Shown: one piece after another, positions 5,668-11,699 of the stretch
Layout of the letters: each line of letters opens with the position of its first letter
Position numbering within the stretch: the first letter of the stretch is position 1
Source of the DNA: JAAYZQ01 sp034428935
GTDB taxonomy: Bacteria; Chloroflexota; Anaerolineae; JAAYZQ01
Direction of reading: 5' to 3'
Assembly: GCA_034428935.1 (NCBI GenBank)
Contig: DAOUHB010000100.1
Location: 1-18,622, forward strand
Length of the DNA: 18,622 bases
The notes under the pieces: generated by a model
Told to the model about the DNA's origin: nothing
Databases searched by the model: none
Seen by the model: only the letters and a program-made list of their open reading frames with translations
Translations under genes and position numbers: made by a program

Positions 5668-5865
5668 ATGGAGTGGGAACAACTGACCGAAGTGATCTCT
5701 TTTCGAGTGACCGAAGCCGAGCGGGCCAGGCTGGCAGCCCTGGCCAGCGAAACCGGCCGGCGGCCCTCTGACCTTATGCGGCGGCTGCTGACCCTGGCAG
5801 AGCTGACCGGGCAACCGGATCTCTGCCTGGCCGGGGACCTGCCCCCGGCAAGAGAAGGGGGGTAA
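5668..5865 (+). CDS. Small ribbon-helix-helix (CopG-like) protein
   Basis: This is a 65-residue protein. ATG 5668 has a strong ribosome site, GGAGGTG. Residues 6-45 fit a ribbon-helix-helix fold: a short strand (TEVISFRVT), helix 1 (EAERARLAALASET), a turn with GRRPSD, and helix 2 (LMRRLLTLAEL). RHH dimers insert the strand pair into the major groove of short palindromes. As the first gene of a replication operon, behind a promoter with an 18-bp palindrome over its start and ahead of an antisense RNA locus, it resembles copG of the pMV158 plasmid family, a copy-number repressor. The gene name is not used because similarity is by fold and context only. The next gene starts 3 bases after its stop. 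Confidence 0.72.
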   Translation: MEWEQLTEVISFRVTEAERARLAALASETGRRPSDLMRRLLTLAELTGQPDLCLAGDLPPAREGG

Positions 5866-5868
5866 CGA

Positions 5869-6273
5869 GTGACAGACAAAAAAAGAGCCCCGGCGGCGAC
5901 CGGGGCGGGGGCGGCTGCCTTGGCGGCGAACCTGGCAGCCTCAACGGACGGTAACAGCAGTATAGCACAAAAGGCCGATCTGTGTCAACCCTGCCCGGCG
6001 TGCGTCCTTGACCCCTTGGGCGGCGGCGGCCGTCTGTGTCTTTCCACCCTGGGGCCTGCCCCCAGGATCCCACCACAACCCCCGGTGCCCGGCTGGCACC
6101 TGGGCGACCTGGCAGAGCAGGCAGCTATTAAAATGGCGGTGGCTGGCCTGCTGGCCGATGCCTACCAGGCAGCCGGCGACCTGGAAGCCTGGGCGTTGTG
6201 GCGCCGGCGTGAGCTGCAACACCAGGCGATCGCGTGGGCGGCGACCCATCCCCCACAACGAGGTGACAAGTGA
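5869..6273 (+). CDS. Small protein of the replication operon, unknown function
   Basis: This is a 134-residue protein. GTG 5869 follows GAAGGGGGG. The first 50 residues are low-complexity (Ala/Gly-rich) with a CQPCPAC cysteine cluster. The C-terminal 65 residues are helical (LGDLAEQAAIKMAVAGLLAD, DLEAWALWRRRELQHQAIAW). Its stop overlaps the helicase start as GTGA (6270-6273), so helicase translation is likely coupled to it. Codons 4-28 lie opposite a probable 75-nt antisense RNA, so translation of this gene, and through coupling of the helicase, may be the target of antisense control. It could be a helicase loader or a leader protein, but there is no sequence evidence for either. The low-complexity N-terminus may exist mainly to carry the RNA structures, or the true start may be further downstream. 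Confidence 0.55.
   Translation: MTDKKRAPAATGAGAAALAANLAASTDGNSSIAQKADLCQPCPACVLDPLGGGGRLCLSTLGPAPRIPPQPPVPGWHLGDLAEQAAIKMAVAGLLADAYQAAGDLEAWALWRRRELQHQAIAWAATHPPQRGDK
5878..5906 (-). terminator. Intrinsic terminator of the antisense RNA
   Basis: On the minus strand GCCCCGG, loop TCGCCG, CCGGGGC, then TC and seven T. It is a complete rho-independent terminator embedded in the beginning of a + strand coding region, where it is not needed by any minus-strand protein gene. Confidence 0.85.
5878..5952 (-). ncRNA. Probable antisense (countertranscribed) RNA, about 75 nt
   Basis: A minus-strand promoter (5959-5988) is followed, 75 bases on, by a perfect intrinsic terminator. The stem GCCCCGG/CCGGGGC (5906-5900 and 5893-5887, loop of six) runs into TC and seven U residues (5884-5878). 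The expected start is A at 5952. In between is a second hairpin, GGCTGCC/GGCAGCC (5940-5934 and 5919-5913) with a 14-base loop. Two stem-loops and a U tail are the usual form of plasmid antisense RNAs. The RNA is complementary to the first codons of the 5869 gene, directly after the RHH gene. The pMV158 family has the same order: copG, antisense RNAII, rep. Confidence 0.78.
5959..5988 (-). promoter_or_regulatory. Minus-strand promoter of the antisense RNA (TTGACA N18 TATACT)
   Basis: On the minus strand TTGACA (5988-5983) and TATACT (5964-5959) are separated by 18 bases. The -10 region TGTGCTATACT is the same word as at 5550-5560 and 10653-10663, so the three promoters probably answer to one regulator. 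Confidence 0.78.
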
Positions 6274-8108
6274 GCACAACAACGCAACAAGACAGCATCT
6301 TGAGGCAGGCGATCCGGAACCTGCTGGACGGCAACGACCCGAACGGGACAGACCCGGCGGAGTGTGGGGACCTGGGTTGGATCCTGGCAGAGCTGCTAGA
6401 GGCCCACCAGGGCGGGGGGACCCAGGCGGTCAAGGGACTGTGGAGCTATCTCACCAAGGACGGCAAACACCCCGAACTGGCCGGGCTGCTGGCCGGGGGC
6501 GACGGCGGCCCCCTCGACGGCGCCGGCCGTGAGATAGCTAAAATGCTCGCGGTTGGCTGTGGCGGGCAGCCCCCCTTGCTGGGCTTTCTGCCCCCGGTGG
6601 ATCACGTCCAAACCCTTGACGATCTGGCGCCTTTTGTCAACGGGCTGCAGGCGGTGCCCAAGGTAAAAACCAGGGACCGGCACCGGGGCGTAGCCTACGC
6701 GGCCCGCCGGCTGCTACTGACTCAAAAGCGGTTGATCCTCGACGTTTCAGAGGCCAACAGCGACGGGGGGACGCCCTACGTTATCGGGGAGACCGGCGAG
6801 GCCTGGCCCCTGTCCGGGGACCTTCTGCCCGTTCAGGCCCTCTTGGGCCGGGCCGGGCTGAACCTGTCCGAGCCGGCTTTTAAGTGGCTGGTGGGGGATC
6901 TGAAGGTGGCCGCGGCCAACGACGGCCCCCGGGTAGAGCTGGCCAGATTCTGGACGCGGGCCGGGGATGCCCTTTACATCTCGTGCGGCCCGGCCAACAT
7001 GGTAAGGGCAAGCCTCCAGGACGGGGAGGCCGGCTTGGAGCTGCTGCCCAACGGCGCCGGCGGGATCTACTTTGCCAGTGACGCGACCCTGCCGGCCTGG
7101 GACCCCGCGGCTGAGCCCCTGGCCCCCTCGAAGGTGGGCGCTTTCTGCCCTGAGATTGTGACCCCCCCCGAGGTGCCCGGCTATACTCCCGAGGTGCAAC
7201 GGCTGCTTATGGACGCCTGGCTTGTGGCCCTGGTGGCCGGCGTGCGCCCCCTGCCCATCCTGGCAACCGTGGGGGACAAGGGCGGGGGCAAGACCCACGC
7301 GATCCGGGCCGTGTCTATGCTGGCCATGCTCGACGACCCAACGACCGTAAGCGACGACCCGCGGGACCTTTGGACCCTGACCACGCGGCGGCCGGTGGTG
7401 GCCCTCGACAATGTAGACAGCAAGCCCGCCCCCTGGCTGCCTGACCTTCTGGCGGCCGCGGTGACGGGCGTTACCTACGAGCGGCGCAAGCTGTACAGTG
7501 ACAACGGGGTGATCCAAAGCCGGGCGGCCGCGGCCTTTGCCGTTTCCACCAGGACAGCGGCCTTTGCCCGGCCCGACGTGGCAGAGAGGACCCTGCCCAT
7601 TATCACGGGCGTTTTCAGCGACGAACGGCGGGCCAGTGACAACGACCTGACCCGGGACGTGAGGCAGAAGCGGGACCGGGTTTTGACGTGGGCCGTGATG
7701 CAAGCCGTTTACCTGTTACAGCGGCTGCCCGATGCCCCGACCCTGCCCGGGCGCTTTGTCGACTTTGGGCGGGTAGTGTGGGCCTATGACAACGGCCGGG
7801 CGCCGGCGGCCCTCAAGGCCCTACAGCAAGCGCAAATGCTGACCGTGGGGGATGCCGACCCCTTGATCTCCGCCATCCTGGAGTATGCCGGCGAGCTGCT
7901 GGGGGAGCTGGGCAGGTGGAAGGGCAGCCCTAGCGGGCTGGTCAAGGCCCTCACAGAAGCAGGGGCGGAACTGCCTTACCTGAACGGGGGCAAGGCGATC
8001 GCGCGAATGTTGCGCGAGGGAACCGGGACGCTGGCCCTTTTTGGGCTGGCCGTGGAAGAGACGAAAGAGGGAAACAACACCCTTTTTACCATGACCCGTA
8101 GGGCATGA
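6270..8108 (+). CDS. AAA+/SF3-like replicative helicase ATPase
   Basis: This is a 612-residue protein. GTG 6270 overlaps the preceding stop. The ATPase core lies in about 315-480: Walker A GDKGGGKT (335-342), Walker B VVALDNVDS (about 376-384), a strand with polar end AFAVSTRTAAF (about 422-432) in the sensor-1 position, and an arginine-finger-like segment RPDVAERT (434-441). The surrounding phrases (DPRDLW, YERRKLYSDNG) match the ATPase often encoded next to primases in ICEs and phage-like plasmids. The N-terminal 300 residues lack known motifs and may hold an origin- or primase-binding domain. The protein is expected to unwind the element's origin as a hexamer. The primase follows after a 124-base gap with a long inverted repeat. 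The exact family within SF3/D5-like ATPases is not certain. Confidence 0.82.
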   Translation: MSTTTQQDSILRQAIRNLLDGNDPNGTDPAECGDLGWILAELLEAHQGGGTQAVKGLWSYLTKDGKHPELAGLLAGGDGGPLDGAGREIAKMLAVGCGGQPPLLGFLPPVDHVQTLDDLAPFVNGLQAVPKVKTRDRHRGVAYAARRLLLTQKRLILDVSEANSDGGTPYVIGETGEAWPLSGDLLPVQALLGRAGLNLSEPAFKWLVGDLKVAAANDGPRVELARFWTRAGDALYISCGPANMVRASLQDGEAGLELLPNGAGGIYFASDATLPAWDPAAEPLAPSKVGAFCPEIVTPPEVPGYTPEVQRLLMDAWLVALVAGVRPLPILATVGDKGGGKTHAIRAVSMLAMLDDPTTVSDDPRDLWTLTTRRPVVALDNVDSKPAPWLPDLLAAAVTGVTYERRKLYSDNGVIQSRAAAAFAVSTRTAAFARPDVAERTLPIITGVFSDERRASDNDLTRDVRQKRDRVLTWAVMQAVYLLQRLPDAPTLPGRFVDFGRVVWAYDNGRAPAALKALQQAQMLTVGDADPLISAILEYAGELLGELGRWKGSPSGLVKALTEAGAELPYLNGGKAIARMLREGTGTLALFGLAVEETKEGNNTLFTMTRRA

Positions 8109-8216
8109 CCGGAGAAACCGGAGAAACCGGAGAATCTGAGGAAACTATTTAGAACGCGCGGCCGATTTTTTCAAAAAACTCTTCCCGGGATCTCCGGTTT
8201 CTCCGGTTTCTCCGGT
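8108..8216. repeat. 26-bp perfect inverted repeat built of three 9-bp units, between helicase and primase
   Basis: The left arm (8108-8133) is three CCGGAGAAA units, and the right arm (8191-8216) is its exact reverse complement, three TTTCTCCGG units. The 57-base loop is AT-richer and contains TTTTTTCAAAAAA (8166-8178), itself a palindrome, and TTCCCGGGA. The left arm starts at the last base of the helicase stop, and the right arm ends 16 bases before the primase start, close to the ribosome site. Iterated units plus an AT-rich centre fit an origin. As RNA it would form a very stable stem that could hold back primase expression. Confidence 0.75.
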
Positions 8217-8232
8217 TTGGAAAGGGGGAACG

Positions 8233-9333
8233 ATGACCACAACCCTTGACCTGCTGGCCCTGATACGCGGCGATACACGAGTATCAGACAGGCAGAGCGC
8301 GACAACGAACGGCGGGGAGTACAAGGCAGCCTGCCCCCTGCCCGGCTGCAACAGCTCGCGGGATGCCCTTTGCATCTGGCCCAACCATCCCAGCGGCCGG
8401 CCCCGGTGGTGGTGTAGGGCGTGCGGCCGTGGGGGGGATGCGATCGCCTGGCTGGTCGAAATGGGCCGGATCTCCAAAAAGGAAGCGGCGGAGCTGCGCC
8501 GGGGCGGCGATCTGCCATCTTGTGGCGCCGGCGAGCTGCTGAGCAACACAAGACGGGCAGCGGCGCCGGCGCCTGTCCTGCCCCCTGGTCCTGACTGGCA
8601 GGCAGCGGCCCGGGCTTTCGTGGCGACCTGCCAAGCGGCGCTATGGAGTGAGGCCGGCGGGCGGGCGCTGGCCTGGCTGCGCGGCCGCGGCCTGGCCGAT
8701 GAAACGATCCGGGCGGCCGGCCTGGGCTACAACCCCGCCCCTCGAGATCCTGACGGTTGGGCCTGGTCGACGTGGGGCGAAAAGCGGGTAAAGCTGTACC
8801 GGGGGATCGTGATACCCTGGGAGGTGGCCGGGGACCTGTGGCGGGTGAACATCCGGCGGCCTGCAGGGGATCCGAAATACTACAGCCCGGCCGGGTGGGC
8901 GAACGGCCTTTACAACGCCGGCGAGCTGGCCAGGGACCGGCCCGACCTGCTGGTAGAGGGGGAGATTGACGCCCTCACGGTGGGCCAGGTGGCCGGGGAC
9001 CTGATAACCCCGGTGGCCCTGGGCAGCACGAGCGGCGCCCGGCGGCCGCGGTGGATTGTGCCCCTGGCAGCCTGCCCCCTGGTCCTGGTGGCCCTCGACG
9101 CCGATCTAGACCCTAACAAGGGGGCGCGGGCGGCGGCCTGGTGGGTAGACGTCCTGCCCAACGCCAAACGGTGGCGGCCGTGGTGGGGCGATGCCAACGC
9201 CATGCACCAGGAAGGGGCGGATCTGCGGGCGTGGATCTCCGCCGGCTTGCCAGTGGCCAACAACAGCGGCCCGGCCCACCAGGTGGGGACCCCGGCCTTG
9301 ACGCCCTCGACGTGGCCGGCCTGCTGGCCCTGA
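8233..9333 (+). CDS. DnaG-like primase with CHC2-type zinc finger and Toprim domain
   Basis: This 366-residue protein is expected to make RNA primers for element replication. ATG 8233 follows GGAAAGGGGGGAA. The N-terminal zinc finger has Cys 34, 39, 61 and 64 (CPLPGC...WWCRACGRGGDAIAWL), with a His at 52; the spacing is looser than in chromosomal DnaG. A helical segment LAWLRGRGLADETIRAAGLGY (about 146-166) is the usual start of the catalytic core. The Toprim motif is LLVEGEIDAL (Glu about 243) with DADLD (Asp 289, 291). GDANAM (319-324) corresponds to the KDxND-like end of the domain. It is shorter than DnaG and lacks the helicase-binding C-terminal domain. A unit of the CTTGTG/CACAAG repeat family lies in frame in the linker (residues about 95-107), where it does not break the protein. 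Confidence 0.9.
   Translation: MTTTLDLLALIRGDTRVSDRQSATTNGGEYKAACPLPGCNSSRDALCIWPNHPSGRPRWWCRACGRGGDAIAWLVEMGRISKKEAAELRRGGDLPSCGAGELLSNTRRAAAPAPVLPPGPDWQAAARAFVATCQAALWSEAGGRALAWLRGRGLADETIRAAGLGYNPAPRDPDGWAWSTWGEKRVKLYRGIVIPWEVAGDLWRVNIRRPAGDPKYYSPAGWANGLYNAGELARDRPDLLVEGEIDALTVGQVAGDLITPVALGSTSGARRPRWIVPLAACPLVLVALDADLDPNKGARAAAWWVDVLPNAKRWRPWWGDANAMHQEGADLRAWISAGLPVANNSGPAHQVGTPALTPSTWPACWP
8519..8552. repeat. CTTGTG-N22-CACAAG repeat unit 1, inside the primase gene
   Basis: CTTGTG (8519-8524) and CACAAG (8547-8552) span 34 bases and are followed by ACG, as in the other units. It encodes the linker between zinc finger and catalytic core. Confidence 0.6.
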
Positions 9334-9557
9334 GAGAAGCGATTGGCGCCCGGCTGGTGGCCCTGGTCGACGAAAGCGGCGCCGGCGGTTTGGTGGGCAA
9401 CGATGGGCCGGACGTGGGTAGCCCGCCCACCAAAGGCAGCCGGGCCGGCGGCTGGGTAGAGCTGCGAACGGTCAACGGCTGTGGCCCCTATGCTTACCGG
9501 CGTTGGTGGCAAGACGGCCGGAAGAGGACTGAGTATCTAGGGAAGGTGAAAGAGTGA
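9312..9557 (+). CDS. Small DUF6788-like protein
   Basis: This is an 81-residue protein if GTG 9312 is the start, which overlaps the primase end by 22 bases. No strong ribosome site is visible, so translation is probably coupled or the start differs. The C-terminal 35 residues (VELRTVNGCGPYAYRRWWQDGRKRTEYLGKV) share the pattern GPY-x-Y-...-GR-...-YxGK/R with the gene at 12509, which has GPYWYSRNQGSGRVAYIGR. This pattern is known from small uncharacterised proteins of mobile elements, grouped as DUF6788 to the best of my memory. The start of the next gene overlaps its stop (GTGA). Function is unknown; the aromatic/basic character would suit nucleic-acid binding. Confidence 0.6.
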   Translation: MAGLLALREAIGARLVALVDESGAGGLVGNDGPDVGSPPTKGSRAGGWVELRTVNGCGPYAYRRWWQDGRKRTEYLGKVKE

Positions 9558-9934
9558 CCGATCCGGATCTGGCCGGCTGGCGGCGGCTGGGGTGCGCGAT
9601 CCTCTTGCTGGCCTACAAGGATGCCCGCGAGGGGAACGGGCATAGCCAAGACGCCCGGCAATTCCTGGCCGGCGACGGTGCCCGGCGGCTGGTGGCCTGG
9701 CTTGACCTCGACGCGGCCGGCCTGGCCGTGGCCCTGGGGGACCTGCCCGCCCCGACCTGGGAGCAACTGACCCTGCCCCTGGGCGGCCCACCCGCGATAG
9801 GCGCGGCCGGCCCCCATCTCGCGGGTGTGACGCCGGCGGCCCCAGCTCCTGGGCAGGGGCTGGGTTGTGTAACTGGCCAGCTCGCCCGGGACACAAGACG
9901 CCGGCGAGCTGGCCCGGCTTGGGTAGGCGCCTGA
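9554..9934 (+). CDS. Unknown small protein with repeat-derived C-terminus
   Basis: This is a 126-residue protein. GTG 9554 overlaps the previous stop by four bases, and AGGGAAGG upstream is a fair ribosome site. Residues 8-55 (GWRRLGCAILLLAYKDAREG, SQDARQFLAGDGARRLVAWLDLDAAGLAVAL) look like the compact helical domain found in many phage and ICE hypothetical proteins. That domain has an A-x-x-(F/W)-L segment followed by a residue-rich LDLDA end. The last 30 residues are encoded by a CTTGTG/CACAAG repeat unit and adjoining GC-rich inverted repeat, so they are probably not part of the functional domain. Function is unknown. Confidence 0.6.
   Translation: MTDPDLAGWRRLGCAILLLAYKDAREGNGHSQDARQFLAGDGARRLVAWLDLDAAGLAVALGDLPAPTWEQLTLPLGGPPAIGAAGPHLAGVTPAAPAPGQGLGCVTGQLARDTRRRRAGPAWVGA
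9864..9921. repeat. CTTGTG-N22-CACAAG repeat unit 2 with nested inverted repeat
   Basis: GTTGTGT (9864-9870) and ACACAAG (9891-9897) frame a 20-base centre. In addition GGCCAGCTCGCC in the centre is the exact complement of GGCGAGCTGGCC in the right flank, so two hairpins compete for the same bases. The unit forms the 3' end of the gene at 9554. Confidence 0.6.
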
Positions 9935-9952
9935 CTTTGCAGAGGTGGGAGG

Positions 9953-10333
9953 ATGATAGAGCTTTGGGATCCTGAGAAGATAGAACGCTGGGAAGTGGAA
10001 TTGTGGGACCCCGAGACGGTGCCCAGGTGGGACCTTGAGACGGCGCCCACCGGCCCCGAAGGACAGCCGGGGGCAGCCGACCCCCCGATCCGGCCCATCC
10101 TGCAGGCTGAGGTGATCCGCCCCTGGTTTGGGGCGATAGACCGGGCGATCTCCGCCCTGGGGACGTGGCGGGCCATCCTGGCAGCCCTGGGCGCCGGCGA
10201 CGGCCCCACCGACCCGGCGGCCTTGCGGCCCGCCCTGGCTGCCCTTGACGCGGCCGGCCTGGGGGAGTGGGCAGAGTGGGGCGCCGGCCTGGACCTCGAC
10301 GAGCTGAGCGCGGCCCTATTTCCCGGGAAATAG
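9953..10333 (+). CDS. Unknown acidic protein with N-terminal WDPE repeats
   Basis: This is a 126-residue protein. ATG 9953 has a strong ribosome site, GGTGGGAGG. Residues 1-30 repeat a 15-residue pattern, ELWDPEKIERW and ELWDPETVPRWD, rich in Trp and acidic residues. The rest is two helical stretches (VIRPWFGAIDRAISALGTWRA and RPALAALDAAGLGEWAEW). The stop codon TAG lies inside an 18-bp Noc-type palindrome (10316-10333), so the last codons are shaped by that site. I recognise no family. Confidence 0.62.
   Translation: MIELWDPEKIERWEVELWDPETVPRWDLETAPTGPEGQPGAADPPIRPILQAEVIRPWFGAIDRAISALGTWRAILAALGAGDGPTDPAALRPALAALDAAGLGEWAEWGAGLDLDELSAALFPGK
10316..10333. promoter_or_regulatory. Noc/ParB-type palindromic site (site 3, exact)
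   Basis: CTATTTCCCGGGAAATAG is an 18-bp perfect palindrome containing the complete 16-base Noc recognition sequence TATTTCCCGGGAAATA. It overlaps the stop codon of the upstream gene. It is the best match of the four related sites in the window. Confidence 0.7.
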
Positions 10334-10587
10334 CCGCCCTGCCCGGGGACCTGGAGGGGCGGGGCGTGAAAAACCGTGAACCCCGGATACACCTTGGATA
10401 CACGGCCCTTTTCCGGTACTTTTGCGCCCCTGCAATACCTTTGCAAGACCCGGGCGGGTTGTATTAGAGTATGACCGGATTTTACCCCCGCTGAACAAAC
10501 GCAACACCTTTGCAACCTGCCCGGGGGCATTGTACCCCCGGCCAACCTTGGGCCAACCTGCCCCGCGGGCAGCCTGGCCGGCCCCTC

Positions 10588-10608
10588 TGTCAGAATCTTG
10601 TCAGAATC
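10588..10608. repeat. Direct repeat TGTCAGAATC x2, 11-base period
   Basis: TGTCAGAATC occurs at 10588-10597 and 10599-10608, one helical turn apart and about 27 bases upstream of the -35 box at 10635. The position suits an activator or accessory repressor site. Confidence 0.5.
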
Positions 10609-10634
10609 CAGGCGGGAAAACCCCATTTACCCCC

Positions 10635-10663
10635 TTGACAAATGTATAGCAATGTGCTATACT
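10635..10663 (+). promoter_or_regulatory. Strong promoter (TTGACA N17 TATACT) for the SWIM-protein operon
   Basis: A perfect -35 TTGACA (10635-10640), 17 bases and TATACT (10658-10663), with an expected start near 10670. The leader to the gene at 10891 is about 220 bases. Confidence 0.85.
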
Positions 10664-10677
10664 TAGGCCATAGCACA
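10645..10677. promoter_or_regulatory. Operator with three half-sites around the -10 box
   Basis: TATAGCA-ATG-TGCTATA (10645-10661) is a perfect palindrome filling the spacer and -10. TGTGCTAT (10653-10660) and ATAGCACA (10670-10677) form a second inverted pair sharing the central half-site. A repressor bound here would block RNA polymerase. The same half-site word TGTGCTATA lies on both minus-strand antisense promoters. Confidence 0.75.
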
Positions 10678-10725
10678 AAGGGACCTGAACAACAGAATAA
10701 GCCCGGAAAAAGACCCGGTGAAGAA

Positions 10726-10875
10726 ATGCCCCCCAGGGGGGGACCCGGCAAGGGGAGACAACCCAAGCCGGCGGCCAGGATAGAGGCAGAGGATACGGAC
10801 GGGAAAGGAACGGGCAACGGTGAGCTTACACCAGACGGCAAACGACAGAACGACAGACCCCGGCGATGGGGATAA
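10726..10875 (+). CDS. Possible small basic protein (weak)
   Basis: This is a 49-residue frame starting MPPRGGPGKGRQPKP, downstream of the promoter at 10635. The opening resembles the Gly/Arg/Pro arm seen at the start of some small phage DNA-binding proteins. The ribosome site is poor, the composition is highly hydrophilic throughout and no fold is visible. It may be a leader, a decayed gene or chance. Confidence 0.25.
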   Translation: MPPRGGPGKGRQPKPAARIEAEDTDGKGTGNGELTPDGKRQNDRPRRWG

Positions 10876-10890
10876 CACGAAAGGGGGCGA

Positions 10891-11586
10891 ATGATGGACA
10901 AGGTACAGTATCCGGCGCGGTTGGTGGTTTCGAGATACGGCGAGAAGCTGAACCCGCCGGCCAAGGTGTGGGCCGATGAGGTGGTTTTGCAGAATGACCA
11001 GGACCTGGCGGCCGCCCTGCGGTTTTACCGGGGCCTGGATTGTGGCGGGGTGCCCTACACCCTGACAATGGCCAACCTGGCCGACGTGGATCGGGTGATA
11101 GCCGAGCGGTGGGCGGAGATCAACGAGCTGCGCGGCTTTGGCAAGAGGCCGGCGGCCCCGGCCTCGGTGGTGGCCAGCGAGACCCACCAGGCAGAGCCGG
11201 CGGCCCTCGAAGCGGCCTACCAGGCGGCCCGGGTATCCTTTGACGGGCAGCCCGCAATGCTAGAGCGGTTGGATCGGGCGCTGGCCATCGTCAAGGCGGG
11301 GGACGTGCGAGACCTGGGCGGCGGTCAATACCAGGTGGGCGATTATCACGTCAACGGGGCGTGCACGTGCCCGGACCACGGCCGGCGGGGGGTGAGCTGG
11401 TGCAAGCATCGGCTGGCCGTGGCCCTGGTCAAAAAGGCGGCGGCCCTCGAAAAAGAGCGGGCCGGATGTGCTGTGAACACTCCGGCCCTCCCGACGCCGG
11501 ACCGTCGGGACGGTGCGGTGGCCCCCTCGAAGGGGACCAAGACCCAGCGACAGTATACCACGGCGGCGGCCGCGGCGCAAGCCTGA
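10891..11586 (+). CDS. SWIM zinc-finger protein
   Basis: This is a 231-residue protein. ATG 10891 (followed by a second ATG) lies behind AAAGGGGGCGA. The SWIM motif CxC-xn-CxH is complete: CTCPDHGRRGVSWCKH (Cys 158, 160, 171, His 173), preceded by the usual strand pair QYQVGDYHV. SWIM domains bind DNA or proteins. The N-terminal 90 residues (YPARLVVSRYGEKLNPPAKVW...) form an alpha/beta region without known motifs. The tail after 190 is Lys/Ala-rich and likely disordered. It is the first well-supported gene after the strong operator-controlled promoter, and the next gene follows 113 bases later. In mobile elements such proteins often sit among single-strand-DNA handling genes, which fits the neighbour at 11700. 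Confidence 0.82.
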   Translation: MMDKVQYPARLVVSRYGEKLNPPAKVWADEVVLQNDQDLAAALRFYRGLDCGGVPYTLTMANLADVDRVIAERWAEINELRGFGKRPAAPASVVASETHQAEPAALEAAYQAARVSFDGQPAMLERLDRALAIVKAGDVRDLGGGQYQVGDYHVNGACTCPDHGRRGVSWCKHRLAVALVKKAAALEKERAGCAVNTPALPTPDRRDGAVAPSKGTKTQRQYTTAAAAAQA

Positions 11587-11699
11587 CCGGCGCGGCAAGA
11601 CAGGGGCGGGCAGCCCTGGCCACACTTGCCCCGGCAAGTGCCGGGGGGACCTGGCAGAACGGGCAGCCCGCCCCCAGCTCACAGAGAGAGAGGCAAGCA

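Larger units (their letters stand above)
10334..10725. other. Non-coding region with direct repeats and promoter
   Basis: No supported gene is present. It contains GGATACAC repeated twice (near 10383 and 10395), ACCTTTGCAA repeated twice (near 10437 and 10507) and an 11-base-period repeat (10588-10608). It ends in a strong promoter with operator (10635-10677). Confidence 0.5.

Noticed and set aside
6747..7703. 318-codon minus-strand frame opposite the helicase
   Set aside because: A shadow of the well-supported helicase gene; His/Gly/Pro-rich without any motif.
8145..8549. Minus-strand frame with a collagen-like GETGETGDPG segment
   Set aside because: The segment is only the translation of the 9-bp repeat units, and the rest is a shadow of the primase gene.
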